A program made the translations under genes and the position numbers. DNA of 33,825 bases from JABCPE02 sp963530895 (GTDB lineage Bacteria > Bacteroidota > Bacteroidia > Flavobacteriales > Weeksellaceae), in the NCBI GenBank assembly GCA_963530895.1, contig CAUSFO010000011.1, positions 1 through 33,825 of the forward strand. The letters are read 5' to 3'. This document shows, piece by piece, positions 31,563 to 33,825 of this stretch. Under the pieces are notes generated by a model. That model was not told the origin of the DNA. It worked only from the letters and a program-made list of their open reading frames with translations, and ran no database searches. How positions within the stretch are numbered: the first letter of the stretch is position 1; each line of letters opens with the position of its first letter.

Positions 31563-32534
31563 TTAAATATTTCTTTTTAGTAAATAATCCGCCAGAGCCA
31601 AGAAAGATGCCTTTTTCTCTGCATTTAGACTAGTCTGGCTTAGGTATTTTTGAGCTGTATCGTGGTGTTCCTGCACGAGTTTTAATGTGATTTCATTCGC
31701 CTTTGTATCGAGGAAAATTTTAGAAACAGCATCTATTCTCTCTTGGCTTTCATCTTTTTGGGAATACCAGTTTTGGAGTTCCTTTTTTTGTTTTTCATCC
31801 GCTTTTTCTAGTGCAGTGAGATATAAAACGGTCTTTTTATTTTCACAAATATCACCCGCTTGTTTTTTTCCAAAATCTCCCTGATTTCCAAATACATCCA
31901 GATAATCATCCATCATCTGAAATGCGATTCCAAGGTGAATCCCAAACTGATAGAGAGCTTCCGCATCTTGCTCTGAGCATTCAGCAATGAAAGCACCTAT
32001 TTTTAGCGCTGTAGCACTCAGAACGCCAGTTTTGTAAGTAATCATTTGGATATATTCATCAAAACTTACATCATCTCTTTTTTCAAAATTCATGTCCATT
32101 TGCTGTCCCTCACATATTTTCGCTCCTATATCGGAAAATAAATGAATACATTTTTTAAACAAAGCAGGTTCTAAATCCTCGAAAAACTGATAAGATTTGA
32201 TAAGCAGTGCATCGCCAGAGAGTATGCCCGTGTTGATACCTTCTAAAGCGTGAATGGTAGGTTTCCCTCTTCTCAGAGGAGCGTCATCCATTATATCATC
32301 ATGAATGAGTGTGAAATTATGAAAAAACTCTATTGCTAGAGCTGGTTTTATTGCGGTGTTTATATCTCCTCCAAATGCATCCGCAGCCATCAGGGTAAGC
32401 ATAGGACGGAGGCGCTTTCCTCCATTTGCTATGATGTAGTTGATGGGCTGATACAACTCAAAGGGAGTTTCTTCGAATTTGTATTTTTCTATACTTTCAG
32501 TAATTAGATTGATGTATTTTTCAGCAAAATGCAT
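31563..32534 (-). CDS. Polyprenyl (isoprenoid) diphosphate synthase
   Basis: The 323-residue protein has the complete trans-prenyltransferase motifs: GGKRLRP (38-44), the first Asp-rich motif LIHDDIMDD (Asp79, Asp80, Asp83) followed by the conserved RRGKPTIH, GQQMDM, and the second Asp-rich motif QMMDDYLDVFG. It joins isopentenyl diphosphate units to an allylic diphosphate in the cytoplasm. The product length is not certain from sequence, and both a short-chain (C15-C20) and a longer quinone side-chain product are possible. A promoter with its -7 at 32552-32559 lies 17 bases upstream. The GSCFA gene follows closely. Confidence 0.94.
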   Translation of the reverse strand: MHFAEKYINLITESIEKYKFEETPFELYQPINYIIANGGKRLRPMLTLMAADAFGGDINTAIKPALAIEFFHNFTLIHDDIMDDAPLRRGKPTIHALEGINTGILSGDALLIKSYQFFEDLEPALFKKCIHLFSDIGAKICEGQQMDMNFEKRDDVSFDEYIQMITYKTGVLSATALKIGAFIAECSEQDAEALYQFGIHLGIAFQMMDDYLDVFGNQGDFGKKQAGDICENKKTVLYLTALEKADEKQKKELQNWYSQKDESQERIDAVSKIFLDTKANEITLKLVQEHHDTAQKYLSQTSLNAEKKASFLALADYLLKRNI

Positions 32535-32551
32535 GATGAAATTGTTTTCAG

Positions 32552-32585
32552 CAAATTTAAATTTTTAAAATGAAAATAAGCCAAA
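32552..32585 (-). promoter_or_regulatory. Promoter of polyprenyl synthase gene
   Basis: On the minus strand TAAATTTG (32552-32559) is a full -7 match, and TTTG at 32582-32585 is 22 bases further upstream. The -33 part falls beside the stem of the phosphate-transporter terminator. Confidence 0.5.
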
Positions 32586-32587
32586 AA

Positions 32588-32621
32588 AAACCACCAATTT
32601 TTTTGATAAATATGGTGGTTT
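32588..32621 (-). terminator. Terminator of phosphate transporter gene
   Basis: On the minus strand AAACCACCA (32613-32621) pairs with TGGTGGTTT (32588-32596) in a perfect 9-bp stem, and a run of eight T starts within the stem end. It lies 25 bases after the transporter stop codon. Confidence 0.85.
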
Positions 32622-32646
32622 AATTCTTATATCTTTTGGGAAAATT

Positions 32647-33777
32647 TTAGAACATATTTACGATGATGTAGGTGATTCCAGCTACGATCGCACTAATAGG
32701 AATTGTCAGAACCCAAGCCCATAGAAGGCTTACAGTAATACCCCATCTTACGGCAGAGATTCTTTTAGTAAGACCAACACCTATGATGGAACCCGTGATG
32801 GTGTGGGTAGTAGAAACAGGAACTCCTAGGTGGTCAGTGATGAAAAGAGTCACAGCACCAGCAGATTCTGCACTTACACCTTCTAATGAAGTTACTTTCG
32901 TGATTTTAGTTCCCATCGTTTTTACGATTTTCCATCCTCCACTCATCGTTCCTAAACCGATAGCCACATGCGCTGCCAAAGGAACCCACATGTAATGTTC
33001 TGTGAAGTATTTAAACTTATCAGGAGCATTGATATAGTTTAGGTCGCCTATATTTACATAGTGATAAATAACCGCAGCACCGATGATTCCCATGATTTTC
33101 TGAGCATCATTCAGACCGTGTCCTAGACTGAATAGAGCAGAAGAAACCAGCTGTAATCTTTTGAATGCTGTTTCAGCTTTATGAGGATTAGAATTTTTGC
33201 AAATATTTACGATGATAAGCGTGATAATCACAGAAACAAACATCCCTATAAAAGGTGCTAGGAAAATGAATAAGAATATTGGGATGACTTTGTCATACTT
33301 TACTACATCTTGTGTGAGTAATTTTTCAAAAGATAATTTGAGAAGTTCAAAAAAAGAAGCGTTGTCATTTAAATCTCTAAATTCAACATAATTTCCATGA
33401 AGAGCGTGCATCAGTGCAGCTCCAAGGAACCCACCAATAAGGGTGTGTGACGAAGAGGATGGAATACCAAGCCACCAAGTCAATAAATTCCACGCAATAG
33501 CAGCGATAAGTCCAGAGACAATAACTTCAAGGTTGATAAAATCCTCGCTCACAGTTTTAGCAATGGTGTTCCCAATGTTAAAAGACTGTGTGATATAAGC
33601 CGCAATGAAGAAAGCCGCAAAATTCCAAAAAGCCGCCCACAAAACCGCTTGAAAAGGTGTGAGAACTTTTGTAGAAACAATAGTAGCAATGGAGTTAGCC
33701 GCATCGTGAAACCCATTGATATAGTCAAAAACAAGGGCTAGTCCAATGATTGCTATGAGAAGTACAGGAAGTTCCAT
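32647..33777 (-). CDS. PiT family inorganic phosphate transporter
   Basis: The 376-residue protein has about ten membrane helices and the PiT family repeats: DYINGFHDAANSIATIVST near the start, its partner FSLGHGLNDAQKIMGIIGA in the second half, SGGWKIVKTMG and PVSTTHTITGSIIGVG. It moves phosphate with protons or sodium across the inner membrane. Length fits the shorter PiT group. It starts 27 bases after what seems to be the end of a DUF47 gene, the usual partner of this transporter. Confidence 0.95.
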   Translation of the reverse strand: MELPVLLIAIIGLALVFDYINGFHDAANSIATIVSTKVLTPFQAVLWAAFWNFAAFFIAAYITQSFNIGNTIAKTVSEDFINLEVIVSGLIAAIAWNLLTWWLGIPSSSSHTLIGGFLGAALMHALHGNYVEFRDLNDNASFFELLKLSFEKLLTQDVVKYDKVIPIFLFIFLAPFIGMFVSVIITLIIVNICKNSNPHKAETAFKRLQLVSSALFSLGHGLNDAQKIMGIIGAAVIYHYVNIGDLNYINAPDKFKYFTEHYMWVPLAAHVAIGLGTMSGGWKIVKTMGTKITKVTSLEGVSAESAGAVTLFITDHLGVPVSTTHTITGSIIGVGLTKRISAVRWGITVSLLWAWVLTIPISAIVAGITYIIVNMF

Positions 33778-33804
33778 ACTTTATTTTTTAGTTAGAGTTA
33801 GAAA

Positions 33805-33825
33805 TTAAGCGTATTTGATGATGAT
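33805..33825 (-). CDS. C-terminal end of a probable DUF47 phosphate-transport regulator
   Basis: On the minus strand the last 21 bases of the window read, in one frame, IIIKYA then TAA (33805-33807). DUF47 proteins of flavobacteria, which pair with PiT transporters, often end in a similar IKYA, and the gap to the transporter ATG (27 bases) fits an operon. Only seven codons are visible, so this is a guess from context. The body of the gene lies beyond the right edge. Confidence 0.45.
   Translation of the reverse strand: MIIKYA

Overview
The window looks like chromosomal DNA of a member of the Bacteroidota, most likely a flavobacterium close to the Chryseobacterium/Weeksellaceae group. The signs are AT-rich DNA, start regions without strong Shine-Dalgarno sequences, many TAnnTTTG boxes (the -7 element of this phylum), and families typical of it (HmuY, GSCFA, WG-repeat protein, SusC-era TonB receptors). 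The genus is an inference. No tRNA, rRNA, CRISPR array, insertion sequence, transposase or prophage gene was seen, and no gene-free stretch exceeds 300 bases.

Left region (1-9860, all minus strand): a heme/iron acquisition operon reading right to left. It runs hmuY lipoprotein, TonB-dependent receptor, a TcmP/LCMT-type methyltransferase, then a very large membrane-anchored CobN-like chelatase (HmuS type), and ends in a strong hairpin terminator. The hmuY promoter carries a 19-bp palindrome over its -7 box, and a terminator-like hairpin sits between hmuY and the receptor. Beyond the terminator lie a WG-repeat secreted protein with its own promoter and a membrane protein cut by the window edge. 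The latter may be the HmuT-like next member of the heme operon.

Middle region (9870-17053): housekeeping genes. These are a DUF2809 membrane protein, a YbgC-like thioesterase, dnaA, a YggS-type PLP protein, an RsmI-like methyltransferase, and a YciO-type protein. Translationally coupled to the RsmI-like gene are three tandem secreted paralogs with a carboxypeptidase-regulatory-like domain. The middle paralog is a hybrid: its front half matches the third gene and its back half matches the first, as expected from unequal crossing over.

Right-centre region (17059-27701, minus strand): ten tightly packed genes between one well-formed promoter (27671-27701) and one terminator (17024-17053). They form a surface-polysaccharide operon. 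It makes a UDP-GalNAcA-type sugar (epimerase plus C6-dehydrogenase) and is rich in decoration enzymes: polysaccharide deacetylase plus formyltransferase, MBOAT plus SGNH protein, an acyltransferase-3 protein and an EptA-like phosphoethanolamine transferase, with only one probable glycosyltransferase. A divergent GT8 glycosyltransferase and a convergent MsbA-like ABC exporter flank it.

Right end (30579-33825, minus strand): a GSCFA-domain protein downstream of a polyprenyl diphosphate synthase, then a PiT-type phosphate transporter preceded by the last codons of what is probably its DUF47 partner.
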